From NCBI GenBank assembly GCA_016840405.1, contig JAEOSK010000010.1, positions 1 to 64,000 of the forward strand: a stretch of DNA of 64,000 nt. Reading direction: 5' to 3'. Positions 36,049 through 44,634 of this stretch are shown one piece after another (positions within the stretch are counted from its first letter, which is position 1; every line of letters starts with the position of its first letter). The DNA comes from Candidatus Hermodarchaeum yapensis. GTDB lineage: Archaea > Asgardarchaeota > Hermodarchaeia > Hermodarchaeales > Hermodarchaeaceae. The notes under the pieces were generated by a model. The model did no database searches and was not told the origin of the DNA. It saw nothing but the letters and a program-made list of their open reading frames with translations. The translations under genes and the position numbers were made by a program.

Positions 36049-36483
36049 ATGTCACCCGACGAATCTGATGTTGAACCTGTAAGTGAAATGATTAAGGACA
36101 AACCTAAACGCTCCTTAAGAGATCCTTTATTATTGACCTTAGCTGGTTTCCTTATAATCGGTGGTAGTATCTGGCAACTATTTCGCTTGACTGATATTGT
36201 GCCTTTTCTTCCAGAAAATCAAGCTCTCATTTTTGTTACACAAACAGTTGAGGGTTTCTACTTGGCAATTATTTTGGGTTCGTTGCTTTTTGTGAGTAGT
36301 GCGGTTATGTTACTTGTGAATCGGCAAATAGGTGCTGTAATTGGGCTTATTTGTTCGGTGATTGGTTTCTTCATTCCGGGCTCTGGCTTTTTCATTGGAC
36401 CTATCTTAGGGTTAATTGGTGGGTTCGATGTATTGATGGTAAGTAAGCCACCTTCGGTTGGAGATCCAAATGAGGTTCTTTAA
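36049..36483 (+). CDS. Small membrane protein, unknown
   Basis: I place the start at the ATG at 36049 (144 residues). The frame is open from 36007, but the TATA box at 35994-36003 leaves too little room for that start. The first 30 residues are charged. Three hydrophobic segments follow near 35-55, 75-95 and 100-135, the last being Gly-rich (I-G-L-I-C-S-V-I-G-F-F-I-P-G-S-G). No family is recognised. It is divergent from the ABC exporter operon. Confidence 0.55.
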   Translation: MSPDESDVEPVSEMIKDKPKRSLRDPLLLTLAGFLIIGGSIWQLFRLTDIVPFLPENQALIFVTQTVEGFYLAIILGSLLFVSSAVMLLVNRQIGAVIGLICSVIGFFIPGSGFFIGPILGLIGGFDVLMVSKPPSVGDPNEVL

Positions 36484-36560
36484 GTTTAGCAGAAAACCTC
36501 CTAACAAAATCTGGCTTAAAAGTTCTTGAGTTAGATTTTAGTTTGTCCAACTTAGTCACA

Positions 36561-36606
36561 GTTTCTTGTTTTTTTGAGGTTTTCGTCGGTTTCTTTTGTT
36601 TTTGTT
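36561..36606 (+). terminator. T-rich stretch, probable terminator
   Basis: About 46 bases with several T runs (up to seven T) lie 80 bp after the small membrane protein gene and before the GTPase promoter. This is typical of archaeal T-run termination. Confidence 0.4.
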
Positions 36607-36662
36607 GCGGAAAATCCAAGGAAAATTGAATAAAATCGTGGTTTCCTCGAAAAACTCGAAGA

Positions 36663-36671
36663 GTATAAAAA
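36663..36671 (+). promoter_or_regulatory. TATA box of the small GTPase gene
   Basis: GTATAAAAA at 36663-36671 is a strong TATA box. The transcript would start near 36692, giving a leader of about 50 nt before the GTG at 36744. Confidence 0.5.
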
Positions 36672-36743
36672 TCTCGGTCTGCGATAATGGACTGTAAGGT
36701 GTGGCTTGCTAGGTAGTAGTGTGCTAGCTTACATGCTATCGGT

Positions 36744-37364
36744 GTGGTGTATACTCTGGAAACTCATGAACATTCCAATGGAAAGACACAGGTTGCAATC
36801 GTACCCACGACGGTGACCACCAAAACGCCGATTTACAAAGTGATTGTTGCTGGCGAAGGAGGAGTGGGGAAGACCAGTATCATCCAACGGTATATCACCG
36901 GTTTCAGTTCAACACCGATTATGACTGTTGGATCCGAATTTGCCTATCAAGAACTTGATGTCAATGCACAACGCGTGGGCTTATCTATTTGGGACTTTGG
37001 TGGCGAAGAACGTTTCCGCGAACTCATGCCCATTTTCTGTTTAGGAGCCCACGGGGCATTCGTTGTGTTTGATCTGAATCGTTTTTCCACATTCCTACAA
37101 CTTGCTTACTGGGTAGAAATCATCCGAGACGCCGCAGGAGCAATTCCGATAATTCTTGTGGGAGCCAAAGCCGATTTGGAGGGAGGACCCTCCGATGAAG
37201 ACCTTCATGATTTCTGTCTTCGTCATGAAGTCTCAGCCTATTTCCCCGTCTCTGCAAGAACAGGTGAAAATATCAGCCACCTCTTTTCATATCTCGCTGA
37301 TAAAATGATCCAAGCAACAGATGAAGGTCGGATTACTCCCGCATATTCCTTGAAAGAGAAATAG
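36744..37364 (+). CDS. Ras-superfamily small GTPase (Rab/Arf-like)
   Basis: The protein has 206 residues. The P-loop is GEGGVGKTS (37-45), the switch I Thr is in T-V-G-S (near 61), switch II is WDFGGEE (83-89, where canonical Rabs have WDTAGQE), the base-specificity motif is G-A-K-A-D (140-144, replacing NKxD), and G5 is S-A-R-T-G (170-174). A 30-residue N-terminal extension precedes the domain. There is no C-terminal Cys, so prenylation is not expected. The changed Gln-61 position and G4 motif suggest altered hydrolysis or base contact. Rab-like GTPases are abundant in Asgard archaea. The gene stands alone with its own TATA box; effectors are unknown. Confidence 0.85.
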   Translation: MVYTLETHEHSNGKTQVAIVPTTVTTKTPIYKVIVAGEGGVGKTSIIQRYITGFSSTPIMTVGSEFAYQELDVNAQRVGLSIWDFGGEERFRELMPIFCLGAHGAFVVFDLNRFSTFLQLAYWVEIIRDAAGAIPIILVGAKADLEGGPSDEDLHDFCLRHEVSAYFPVSARTGENISHLFSYLADKMIQATDEGRITPAYSLKEK

Positions 37365-37477
37365 CTCCTGCCTAAGAAAACTTATTTTCATTTTTTCTGT
37401 TCTCAGGCTTCCAAACTTTTATAGGAAAACCTACTGCAAGAACCCCTTGACCAGATTACAATGACGATGATGGGATT

Positions 37478-38185
37478 GTGCCAGTAATGTACAAGGGTAA
37501 GCGCGTCTGCGTGGTAATTCCTGCCTGGAATGAAGAGGAGCCTATTGGACACACGGTGAAAAATTTTCTTACTCAAGAAGTGGACGAGCTTATTGTGGTT
37601 GACAACAATTCAACAGATAACACAGCCAAGGTCGCAAGGAGGGCGGGAGCGACTGTTGTTCCTGAGCCCATTCAAGGATACGGAGCAGCGATTCGAAGAG
37701 GATTACGCGAAGCCCTTAATCGTGGGTATGACTTGATTATCATTACTGAAGCAGACCAAACCTTCCTTGGCACTGACATCCCCAACCTCTTGGAACACAT
37801 TGATAAGCATCATTTTGTGGTTGGCACTCGTACAGCCACACCCTACTTGGAAGAAGGGGCTAACATGGGGCTCTTTCTTGTTGTCGGTAATATTGCGGTT
37901 GCAAAATTACTGGGATTACTGCATGGGTATCCCCCACTCACTGACGTCGGTTGCACCCTCCGTCTCATTCGACGTGAAATGTTAGAAGCCATCCTTCCAG
38001 AATTAGATGCTGAAGGTGCTGCGTTCTCTCCCCAAATGATTGTCAAAGTCCTGCAACATAGTGGAAAGATGAAAGAGATTCCTGTTCACTATTTGGTTCG
38101 AGTGGGAGAAGCAAAGATTACTACTTCAAAAAGGAAAGCCTTCGGCACCGGACTCAAAATGATTAGGGTTATTTTGGGATTATAG
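37478..38185 (+). CDS. Family-2 glycosyltransferase (dolichol-phosphate sugar synthase-like)
   Basis: The frame gives 235 residues from a GTG at 37478; an ATG at 37487 is in frame three codons later. The GT-A fold of family 2 is clear: V-V-I-P-A-W-N-E-E at the N-terminus, V-V-D-N-N-S-T-D-N-T near 47-56, and the E-A-D metal/nucleotide motif near 90. T-D-V-G-C-T-L-R-L-I-R follows near 150. No membrane helices follow, so it is a soluble or peripheral enzyme moving sugar from a nucleotide donor, likely to a polyprenyl phosphate. It overlaps the nucleotidyltransferase gene tail to tail by six bases. Donor and acceptor are inferred. Confidence 0.8.
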   Translation: MPVMYKGKRVCVVIPAWNEEEPIGHTVKNFLTQEVDELIVVDNNSTDNTAKVARRAGATVVPEPIQGYGAAIRRGLREALNRGYDLIIITEADQTFLGTDIPNLLEHIDKHHFVVGTRTATPYLEEGANMGLFLVVGNIAVAKLLGLLHGYPPLTDVGCTLRLIRREMLEAILPELDAEGAAFSPQMIVKVLQHSGKMKEIPVHYLVRVGEAKITTSKRKAFGTGLKMIRVILGL

Positions 38186-38929
38186 AATCGAGTCTTTATC
38201 TTTGCTAAGAAGTTTTTCAGCCTCAATGATGTCTTCGGGATAAGTGACGTTGAGATATTGTCCTCCGAGGAAATATCCATAGACATCTTTCCCTAATTCG
38301 CGAATAGTATTGAGGGTGTCGGTGATTTCAATTTCATTCTTCTTTGACGGAGGTGTTCGTCGTACTGCTTCGAATACAGTTTCGTCGAAGATGTAAGACC
38401 CGCAACCAAGGATGTTGTTGGTAAGCTCTGTGGGTTTTTCGATGAGATGTTGGATGATCTGAGTTTCGGGGTCGATTTCAACGGAGTAGTTTTTCTTGAT
38501 GAGGTTTTCATCCTCAACACGCATTATGCCAATTGAAGCCGCACATCCCGTTTTATCAAAGGAGTGAATGAAGCCATTATGGTCCGAGTCTAGGTAAAGC
38601 TCATCACCAAGATATACAACAAAGGGTGTATCCACAACACCTTCTGTTAAACTCACGGCATGTCCGATACCTTCCGGTTTAGGTTGTCCGACGTATTCAA
38701 TAGAAACACCGAGTTCACTGCCATCTTGAAAGTAGTTCTTGACTGCATCCGATTTTGGATTCACCACAATGATGATTTTAGAAATTCCTGCGTTTTTACA
38801 GCGGTTGATTACATGGGCTAGTATTGGACGGTTAAACACCTGAATCATGGGTTTTGGAACTTTTTCCGAGTAGGGTAAGATGCGTCTTCCTTCACCAGCT
38901 GCGGGAATTACAGCGTATTCGGGTGGCAT
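38180..38929 (-). CDS. Sugar-1-phosphate nucleotidyltransferase
   Basis: The protein has 249 residues. The N-terminal signature V-I-P-A-A-G-E-G-R-R-I-L-P and P-K-P-M-I match nucleotidyltransferases such as glucose-1-phosphate thymidylyl/uridylyltransferases. Y-L-G-D-E-L-Y-L near 97 holds the metal-binding Asp, and I-E-K-P and G-C-G-S-Y-I-F follow. It would make an NDP-sugar, possibly for the facing family-2 glycosyltransferase. The sugar and base specificity cannot be read. It lacks the left-handed helix repeats seen in bifunctional acetyltransferase fusions. Confidence 0.8.
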   Translation of the reverse strand: MPPEYAVIPAAGEGRRILPYSEKVPKPMIQVFNRPILAHVINRCKNAGISKIIIVVNPKSDAVKNYFQDGSELGVSIEYVGQPKPEGIGHAVSLTEGVVDTPFVVYLGDELYLDSDHNGFIHSFDKTGCAASIGIMRVEDENLIKKNYSVEIDPETQIIQHLIEKPTELTNNILGCGSYIFDETVFEAVRRTPPSKKNEIEITDTLNTIRELGKDVYGYFLGGQYLNVTYPEDIIEAEKLLSKDKDSIL

Positions 38930-39085
38930 ACGAATTCGTCAACCTGTTTCTTCTCTACAAAAGATTATCTGTCTCCTTCAAAAGCCTTTCAGGTTAATAG
39001 CCATGGAAATTCTTTCATGTGGTAGTATTTTTAGGCTAGTGTTATGCAGAAGGGATTCACGTTTGCCTATTTTGAGCTGTGCGTT

Positions 39086-40150
39086 ATGCGTTCTCGATAT
39101 TATTACCTCATTGCCATTGTGAGTCTAATCCTGATCATTGTCTGGTTACAAATTGCCTTAGTTACCGCTGGATTTGGGGGAATTGGGGCAATCTTCGTTG
39201 TTTTATCAACAGCAAATCTCTTTTGGTTACTTCCTGCTATTGCACTGTTTGCAATTGCTTATGTTCTTCGAGCGATAAGATGGTGGGTCTTACTTCGACC
39301 CTTTAAAACTCCAGGAAATCCTGCTAACCTCTTCCCAATGCTTGTAGGAGGCATCTTCCTCACCTATGTCGCGCCTCTTCGAGCTGGTGACCTTGCTACT
39401 CCCTATTGGTTAAGAGAGAAAAAAGGGACACGCTTTTCTGCGGGCCTCGCCTCTATCGTGTTGGCCCGGTTTCTCGATTTCTCAGCGCTTATCATAATAA
39501 TAGTTGTTTCAGTCTTTCTTATTTATGGTACATTAACCGGTGCAGCTTTAGAAGCGATTTTAGTTCCTATCCTATTGGGAGTAATCTTCATTGTGTTCTT
39601 CATTCTCATTCGTAATGACCGGTTTGTGAAATTCCTATCACGAATTCTTGGACGTTTATTCAAACCCTCTGAGCGATTAAAGGCTGAGGTCCCAAATTTC
39701 GTTGAGAATTTTGCGGCTGATCTCGGGACAGATGTGGGCAGTTGGAATACAGGTTGGGCGTTCTTACTGAGTGTTCCACTGTGGATGATGGAAACCATGA
39801 AACTTACATTTCTAGGTCTAGCCTTTGGAGTCAATATTCCAATTGTAGTTTCAATGTTTGTTGCGGCTATTAGTTACACCGGCGGCCATGCCCTTGGACT
39901 ACTCTTACCTGCAGGAATTGCTATTTTCATAATCCAAGTCTTCGCATTAATCGCTCTACTTGGTGGCTTTGGGATTCCAGAAGTAATTGCGATAAGCATA
40001 GCGCTCTTAGATGGTTTGATTTACATCATTGGATTCACTATAATGGGTGTACCATCCATTGCCACCATGGGTCGTGGTTATCGGGAACTCCAAGAAGAAG
40101 AATCACTCCAGGAAATTGAAGAAAAGACTTCCTCAACGGGTGATGGATAG
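39086..40150 (+). CDS. Flippase-like integral membrane protein (LPG synthase TM / UPF0104 type)
   Basis: I place the start at the ATG at 39086 (354 residues). The frame is open from 39044, but a TATA-like box near 39023-39032 leaves no leader for that start. Eight or so membrane helices are visible. R-A-I-R-W-W-V-L-L-R-P and Y-V-A-P-L-R-A-G-D-L-A-T-P-Y-W-L near 75-115 are the conserved core of the UPF0104 family. Related proteins are proposed to flip or modify polyprenol- or lipid-linked sugars. Its place among sugar genes fits a role in a lipid-carrier step, but this is inference. Confidence 0.75.
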   Translation: MRSRYYYLIAIVSLILIIVWLQIALVTAGFGGIGAIFVVLSTANLFWLLPAIALFAIAYVLRAIRWWVLLRPFKTPGNPANLFPMLVGGIFLTYVAPLRAGDLATPYWLREKKGTRFSAGLASIVLARFLDFSALIIIIVVSVFLIYGTLTGAALEAILVPILLGVIFIVFFILIRNDRFVKFLSRILGRLFKPSERLKAEVPNFVENFAADLGTDVGSWNTGWAFLLSVPLWMMETMKLTFLGLAFGVNIPIVVSMFVAAISYTGGHALGLLLPAGIAIFIIQVFALIALLGGFGIPEVIAISIALLDGLIYIIGFTIMGVPSIATMGRGYRELQEEESLQEIEEKTSSTGDG

Positions 40151-40221
40151 ACCGAAAAGTTAAAGCTTATTCACCTCCCCCAGTGCATCACTGGGCAGTT
40201 CTCCAATCGGATGTGAAATGA

Positions 40222-41274
40222 ATGAAATCTAAGGACCTCCCTCTTGCTGTTGTGAAAACCACTCCAGAAACTTATTTCGATGATGTTGCTCGCCTGTTCA
40301 GGTTATCTAAATTTGATCAGTTTATGGACCCCAAAGTTCGGACCGTTATGAAGCTAAACATTTCTTGGCAGGAATACTTCCCCTCGTGTTCAACGCAACC
40401 GTATCAGCTCGATGCTACGCTCCGAGAATTATCCAAGCGGAATTTTTCTGATGTCATCGCCCTGGAGAACATGACGGTGGTTACCGATGCTTACACGGGG
40501 ATGTACAAGAATCGCTATGTGCCCCTTTTAGAAAAACATGATATCCCTTGGACGATTCTTGTTGACGAAGAATGGCAGGAGGTCAATCCTTCAAAGCCCA
40601 TGGTCTTTGGGCAAGAAGATATGCTCATGCCAAAGACGATAATCGATGCTCAAGTCATTCATCTTCCCACCTTCAAATGTCACGGGCACAGCACGATTAC
40701 TTGTTCGATGAAGAATGCCTTTGGTTTTCTTCGAACCGTCCGTCACCACTATCATCTAAAAATTCACGAAATCTTAGTCGACTTGCTCCGCATCCAACAA
40801 GAATTCTGTGGCCCTCTCTTTGCCTTTGCTGATAGTACGATTGCAATGGATGGTGCTGGTCCACGAACAGGACGACCATATGTGCAGAACTACATCGCTG
40901 CGAGTGGTGACCTTGTCGCCCTGGATGCCCTGTGTGCTCAGATGATTGGTTATGACCCCATGAGCATTGGGCACGTCCGTATGGCCCACGAACAAGGCTT
41001 AGGCAATGGCGACCTTTGCACTAAGAAAATGGTGGGAGATGATGTGGAAGGTGTCTGCTTCGATTACGAAACTAAGCTGGATCCGGTTATTCGGTTTGAC
41101 CGATTCTTCCGTAGCAGTTTCCTTGAACCCTTCATGATGCGATCCGCCTTCTTCAATGTCAATGTGAAAATTAGCCATTACTTGCGCGACATCTGGCTTA
41201 AGACACGGGGCAAAAAGCACATCGACCGGATCATGAAAACTTCCTGGGGTAAGCTCTTCCGTCGCTATCTCTAA
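40222..41274 (+). CDS. DUF362-family protein
   Basis: The protein has 350 residues. The DUF362 features are present: V-M-K-L-N-I-S-W near the N-terminus, L-P-T-F-K-C-H-G near 155, S-M-K-N-A-F-G near 168, F-A-D-S-T-I-A-M-D-G-A-G-P near 207, and S-G-D-L-V-A-L-D-A near 230. Unlike some relatives it has no ferredoxin-type CxxCxxC cluster at its C-terminus; the last 80 residues are basic and aromatic. The biochemical role of this family is poorly known. It lies between the flippase-like and GT-C genes and may be transcribed on its own. Confidence 0.75.
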   Translation: MKSKDLPLAVVKTTPETYFDDVARLFRLSKFDQFMDPKVRTVMKLNISWQEYFPSCSTQPYQLDATLRELSKRNFSDVIALENMTVVTDAYTGMYKNRYVPLLEKHDIPWTILVDEEWQEVNPSKPMVFGQEDMLMPKTIIDAQVIHLPTFKCHGHSTITCSMKNAFGFLRTVRHHYHLKIHEILVDLLRIQQEFCGPLFAFADSTIAMDGAGPRTGRPYVQNYIAASGDLVALDALCAQMIGYDPMSIGHVRMAHEQGLGNGDLCTKKMVGDDVEGVCFDYETKLDPVIRFDRFFRSSFLEPFMMRSAFFNVNVKISHYLRDIWLKTRGKKHIDRIMKTSWGKLFRRYL

Positions 41275-41385
41275 CCCCGGTTGGGTTGTTATCCTTCTAA
41301 CTTTTCTGATACTCAATTGGCATAAGGCTTTTGAGTCCAAAAGTGGCACAAGCCCTTACTGAATTCACTTTTCACCACATATTGA

Positions 41386-43938
41386 GTGAATGAGTGTGTA
41401 CCTACCTTGACGGATGAGCAATCTGATCCGAAACCACAAGGGTTCACTTGGGAAAGAATTCGAGATGCTCTGAATCTCAAGGATATACCTCAACTCTTAC
41501 ATGATGATGGCTTCTGGGCTGGCCTCATCGTTCGACTCGTGACGTTAATCGGTTTTCTCCTTTTCATCAACGTGGCTGGCGACCTCAATGATATGAATGA
41601 ATTAGTCTTCAAAGGGATGGCGAACACCCTTCAATTCATTAATCCCTATAGTCAAACCTACATCTTGCAAACCTTCGGTGGCCCATACACGCAAAACTAC
41701 TTCAACTATCCTCCTTTTGCGATTCTTTTCCACCTCCCCTGTATGCTCTGGCCAGGACCGCAAAGCATTGGAACTATTGATTTTATGCCGGCATTTTTTT
41801 TGCTTCACACCTTTTTTGATTCTGTCACTTATTACCGGCTCTGGCAAAGAGACCATCGCATCATCTCGAAGATCATTTGGATTAATCCCTTCTTTGTCTT
41901 CGTTGGCGTCATCACTTTCATGTCTCTTCCACTCATGCTACTCACGCTAGCTCTGTTGAATATTGATAAGCCCATACAGAGTGGTTTGTACTCCACTCTT
42001 CTTGCAGCGACTTACCAAATGGGTGCCCTTTTCGTTCCCTTTCTCATGATTTACCATTGGCGTCGAGGGCAGTTACGTCAAAATATTCTGGGCATGATAC
42101 CCGTCCTCTTAGTTGTCTTAGTGTTTTTTGTCTGGAACCCATTCTTCTTTGTCCGTGATCTGTTTGTCATGCAAGTCGGTCGCCCTCACGTGAACTGGCA
42201 AGACAATAATCCCCTAAGTCCCTATTACAACCGGTATTATCAGACGGCCTTCATCTTTATGGGTTCCATCCCTTCGATTGTGTTTAACATCGCGATTTTC
42301 ATGGGGGTACCACCATCCATTGCTCCACAAATCGCTCCAGTCATGATGGCATTTGTTGGGGTCCTCGGTGTCCTTGCCGTAATTTACTTCTTTAAAAATT
42401 CCAGGAAAGCCCTCGCAATCTTTTTGCCAGGTGTCCTCCTTGCTTTGTTTATCGCCAGCACAGCAGAGGGACTCACGCATTATTGGGTATTATGCCTTAC
42501 TCTGCCTTTTCTGTTCTGGGCGCAGCGTGATTCGTTCAGAGTTCCACCTGATAAAGAAATTTCAGAAGAAATATCGGAGCCTCCCCCGCGAATATCAGAA
42601 AGGGATACTGATGAGGAGGAAATACTGGAGAGCCCACCACCAAAAGAGATTGAACCGATAGTGACGAGAGTTTCGGATGCGCCAACATCACTTTTTATGA
42701 GAATTCGAGTAGCTATTATTAATAGTCTCAAGCTCTATCGTCTATGGTGGAGGGAGATTGGTCTTGGCATCGTTCTCCGAGTGTTAGCACTAGCTCTCGT
42801 TTTATATGTCGCTAGTGTGAATCCCTTCTTTCCTGATATCAATGACATGAATGAGCTGCTCACCAGTGGGCTCACATATATGTTTCAAGGGCTCAATCCC
42901 TATGGGCGTGACTATTGGCTAACTGCCCTCGCCCAAGGTCCGTGTGACATTTATTATCAAGGATTCATTAATTATGGTCCCGGAAGCCTGTTGATTCATC
43001 TCCCCTGCATGATCTACCCTTACTCGCTCAACTTCGCTGGCTGTATGGATTTCCAGCCCAGCTTTATGATCTTGCATGGCATCTTTGACTTTCTCTTATT
43101 TGACCGATTGATGCGTCGCGGTCATCGCATTGTCGCTCTTTTTGTGTTGTACAATCCCATAATGGTTACACTAAACTTCGTGACTCACATGAGTGTCGTC
43201 ATCTTCATACTGTATATGGGCTATGAAAAATGGAAGGATCCTTTCTGGTCAGCTTTCTGGCTTGGACTCGGTGCAGTCACTTACCAATATCTTGCCTTGC
43301 TCCTCCTCTTTGCTATTGCTTATCACATCCGTAGCTATCGAAAATGGCTTATCGGTATTCTACCTGCGGTGGCTATCTTTGGTGTGTTTCAAATATGGGC
43401 TTCAGTAGAAGCAATCCTTTACAATGATCCGTCTCGCCATTTAGCATTGTTAAATGACTTGGTGTTTGTACAATTTGGACGATCCTATGAGGCGTGGCCT
43501 TTACATTGGCACTCTTGGTGGAGTTGGACTGGATCGGTTCCTGCCGTACTTTTTAATTGCATTTGGATTGTCGATAGTTGGATACGAACAAGTTTCGGAT
43601 TAATACCAGTTTCACCTACGATTTGGGTGGAAATTGGTGATCCGCTTCAAGTAGTGACCCGTGGTCCTCTCATGCAACTTTCGGGAGGATTAATTCTTGA
43701 CGGGATTCGGATTGCCACTCTGTTTACCGTCTTGGCTGTACTAGTGACAATGCTGTTCTTGATAAAACTAGTACGCATATCTAGTTTCAAACATAGTATC
43801 ACGTACAGTGCGATGGCTATGGGCCTCTTCTTGGTTGGGGCTCCGGCAGGAATCTGGCATCACAACTTCATCATTGTAATTCCAGTGTTTTTCCTTTGGG
43901 TCTACAGGTCCGTTTTTCCTGATAAAGAAAAATCTTGA
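41386..43938 (+). CDS. Duplicated GT-C-type membrane protein (two modules fused)
   Basis: The protein has 850 residues from a GTG at 41386. It consists of two similar polytopic modules, about 45-385 and about 455-840, joined by an acidic, proline-rich linker of about 55 residues. Each has a hydrophobic helix, then D-L/I-N-D-M-N-E-L, a long outer loop with N-P-Y, N-Y-x-P-x-x-x-L-I/F-H-L-P-C-M, D-F-M/Q-P, then alternating helices, an R-G-H/D-H-R-I motif, and W-x-x-S-x-P-x-V-x-F-N. GT-C enzymes use an acidic residue in the first outer loop, so both modules could be active. It is likely a membrane glycosyl- or mannosyltransferase using lipid-linked sugar. Substrates are unknown. Confidence 0.75.
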   Translation: MNECVPTLTDEQSDPKPQGFTWERIRDALNLKDIPQLLHDDGFWAGLIVRLVTLIGFLLFINVAGDLNDMNELVFKGMANTLQFINPYSQTYILQTFGGPYTQNYFNYPPFAILFHLPCMLWPGPQSIGTIDFMPAFFLLHTFFDSVTYYRLWQRDHRIISKIIWINPFFVFVGVITFMSLPLMLLTLALLNIDKPIQSGLYSTLLAATYQMGALFVPFLMIYHWRRGQLRQNILGMIPVLLVVLVFFVWNPFFFVRDLFVMQVGRPHVNWQDNNPLSPYYNRYYQTAFIFMGSIPSIVFNIAIFMGVPPSIAPQIAPVMMAFVGVLGVLAVIYFFKNSRKALAIFLPGVLLALFIASTAEGLTHYWVLCLTLPFLFWAQRDSFRVPPDKEISEEISEPPPRISERDTDEEEILESPPPKEIEPIVTRVSDAPTSLFMRIRVAIINSLKLYRLWWREIGLGIVLRVLALALVLYVASVNPFFPDINDMNELLTSGLTYMFQGLNPYGRDYWLTALAQGPCDIYYQGFINYGPGSLLIHLPCMIYPYSLNFAGCMDFQPSFMILHGIFDFLLFDRLMRRGHRIVALFVLYNPIMVTLNFVTHMSVVIFILYMGYEKWKDPFWSAFWLGLGAVTYQYLALLLLFAIAYHIRSYRKWLIGILPAVAIFGVFQIWASVEAILYNDPSRHLALLNDLVFVQFGRSYEAWPLHWHSWWSWTGSVPAVLFNCIWIVDSWIRTSFGLIPVSPTIWVEIGDPLQVVTRGPLMQLSGGLILDGIRIATLFTVLAVLVTMLFLIKLVRISSFKHSITYSAMAMGLFLVGAPAGIWHHNFIIVIPVFFLWVYRSVFPDKEKS

Positions 43939-43983
43939 TTTCAGTTCAGTCAATCCCAAATTTCTGCGACCGATAATACCCAA

Positions 43984-43994
43984 GTATTTAAATC
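43984..43994 (+). promoter_or_regulatory. TATA box of the cysteine-containing protein gene
   Basis: GTATTTAAATC at 43984-43994 is a strong TATA box. The transcript would start near 44016, 40 bases before the ATG at 44056. Confidence 0.5.
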
Positions 43995-44055
43995 CGCGGG
44001 TTTCCTGTATTCACACAGGCTTGCATGTTTGCAATCGAGGGTAGGATGTACACCC

Positions 44056-44598
44056 ATGGCTACTAGGCTAAAGAGAATTGAAGCGGCACGAGAACTGCTC
44101 AAGCTCTTCCACACAAGGAAGCGTATCGAGACCATTATGGAGAAGCACACCTCTCCTCCAGGTGAGTGTCCGTTTTACGATAAGAAAATACTCAGCCATT
44201 GCAGTCTAGATCCTCACGCTGCCCACCTCCAAGATTGCCGGGGTCGCACCTTCGAGGAAGGAATGCTCTGTGAAACTATTGCTGACCTACCCTTAGATCG
44301 GCGAGCTAGAATCACCTTTTCGAATGCCCTCGAAGCCTTACGCGAAGCCCAACAACAGGACCCCCGAACTCTCAGTGCCTTTCTCAGTGCCTTTACTGAC
44401 GGCTATTGGGAACTCCTCGCTGAGGGTGGTCTCACCGATCACGAGATTTTAACCAAGAGTATTCTCGAATTGGAAGCCCTTTTAGCAGAATATTTTGCTG
44501 ATCGCCGATTTGATTTACGCGGAGAAATTAAAGATGTCGTGAATGATTTAACAGAAGAATTTCGTCGACATCTTGAACCTGCTATTAAATGCACATGA
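44056..44598 (+). CDS. Uncharacterised helical protein with conserved-looking cysteines
   Basis: I place the start at the ATG at 44056 (180 residues), preceded by AGGATG; the frame is open from a TTG at 44029. Residues about 30-75 hold Cys and His residues (E-C-P-F-Y-D, S-H-C-S-L-D-P-H-A-A-H, D-C-R-G-R and M-L-C-E-T) that could bind a metal. The rest is helical and acidic. I do not recognise the family. It faces the pterin gene cluster tail to tail, 36 bases apart. Confidence 0.5.
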   Translation: MATRLKRIEAARELLKLFHTRKRIETIMEKHTSPPGECPFYDKKILSHCSLDPHAAHLQDCRGRTFEEGMLCETIADLPLDRRARITFSNALEALREAQQQDPRTLSAFLSAFTDGYWELLAEGGLTDHEILTKSILELEALLAEYFADRRFDLRGEIKDVVNDLTEEFRRHLEPAIKCT

Positions 44599-44634
44599 TA
44601 CGTTCTTTGCACCTTGCTAAATGGACGACGGTGT

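Noticed and set aside
36401-36619. Lysine-rich 72-codon minus-strand frame
   Set aside because: It overlaps the end of a real gene and then reads a T-rich terminator-like stretch backwards, which explains its Lys and Gln content.
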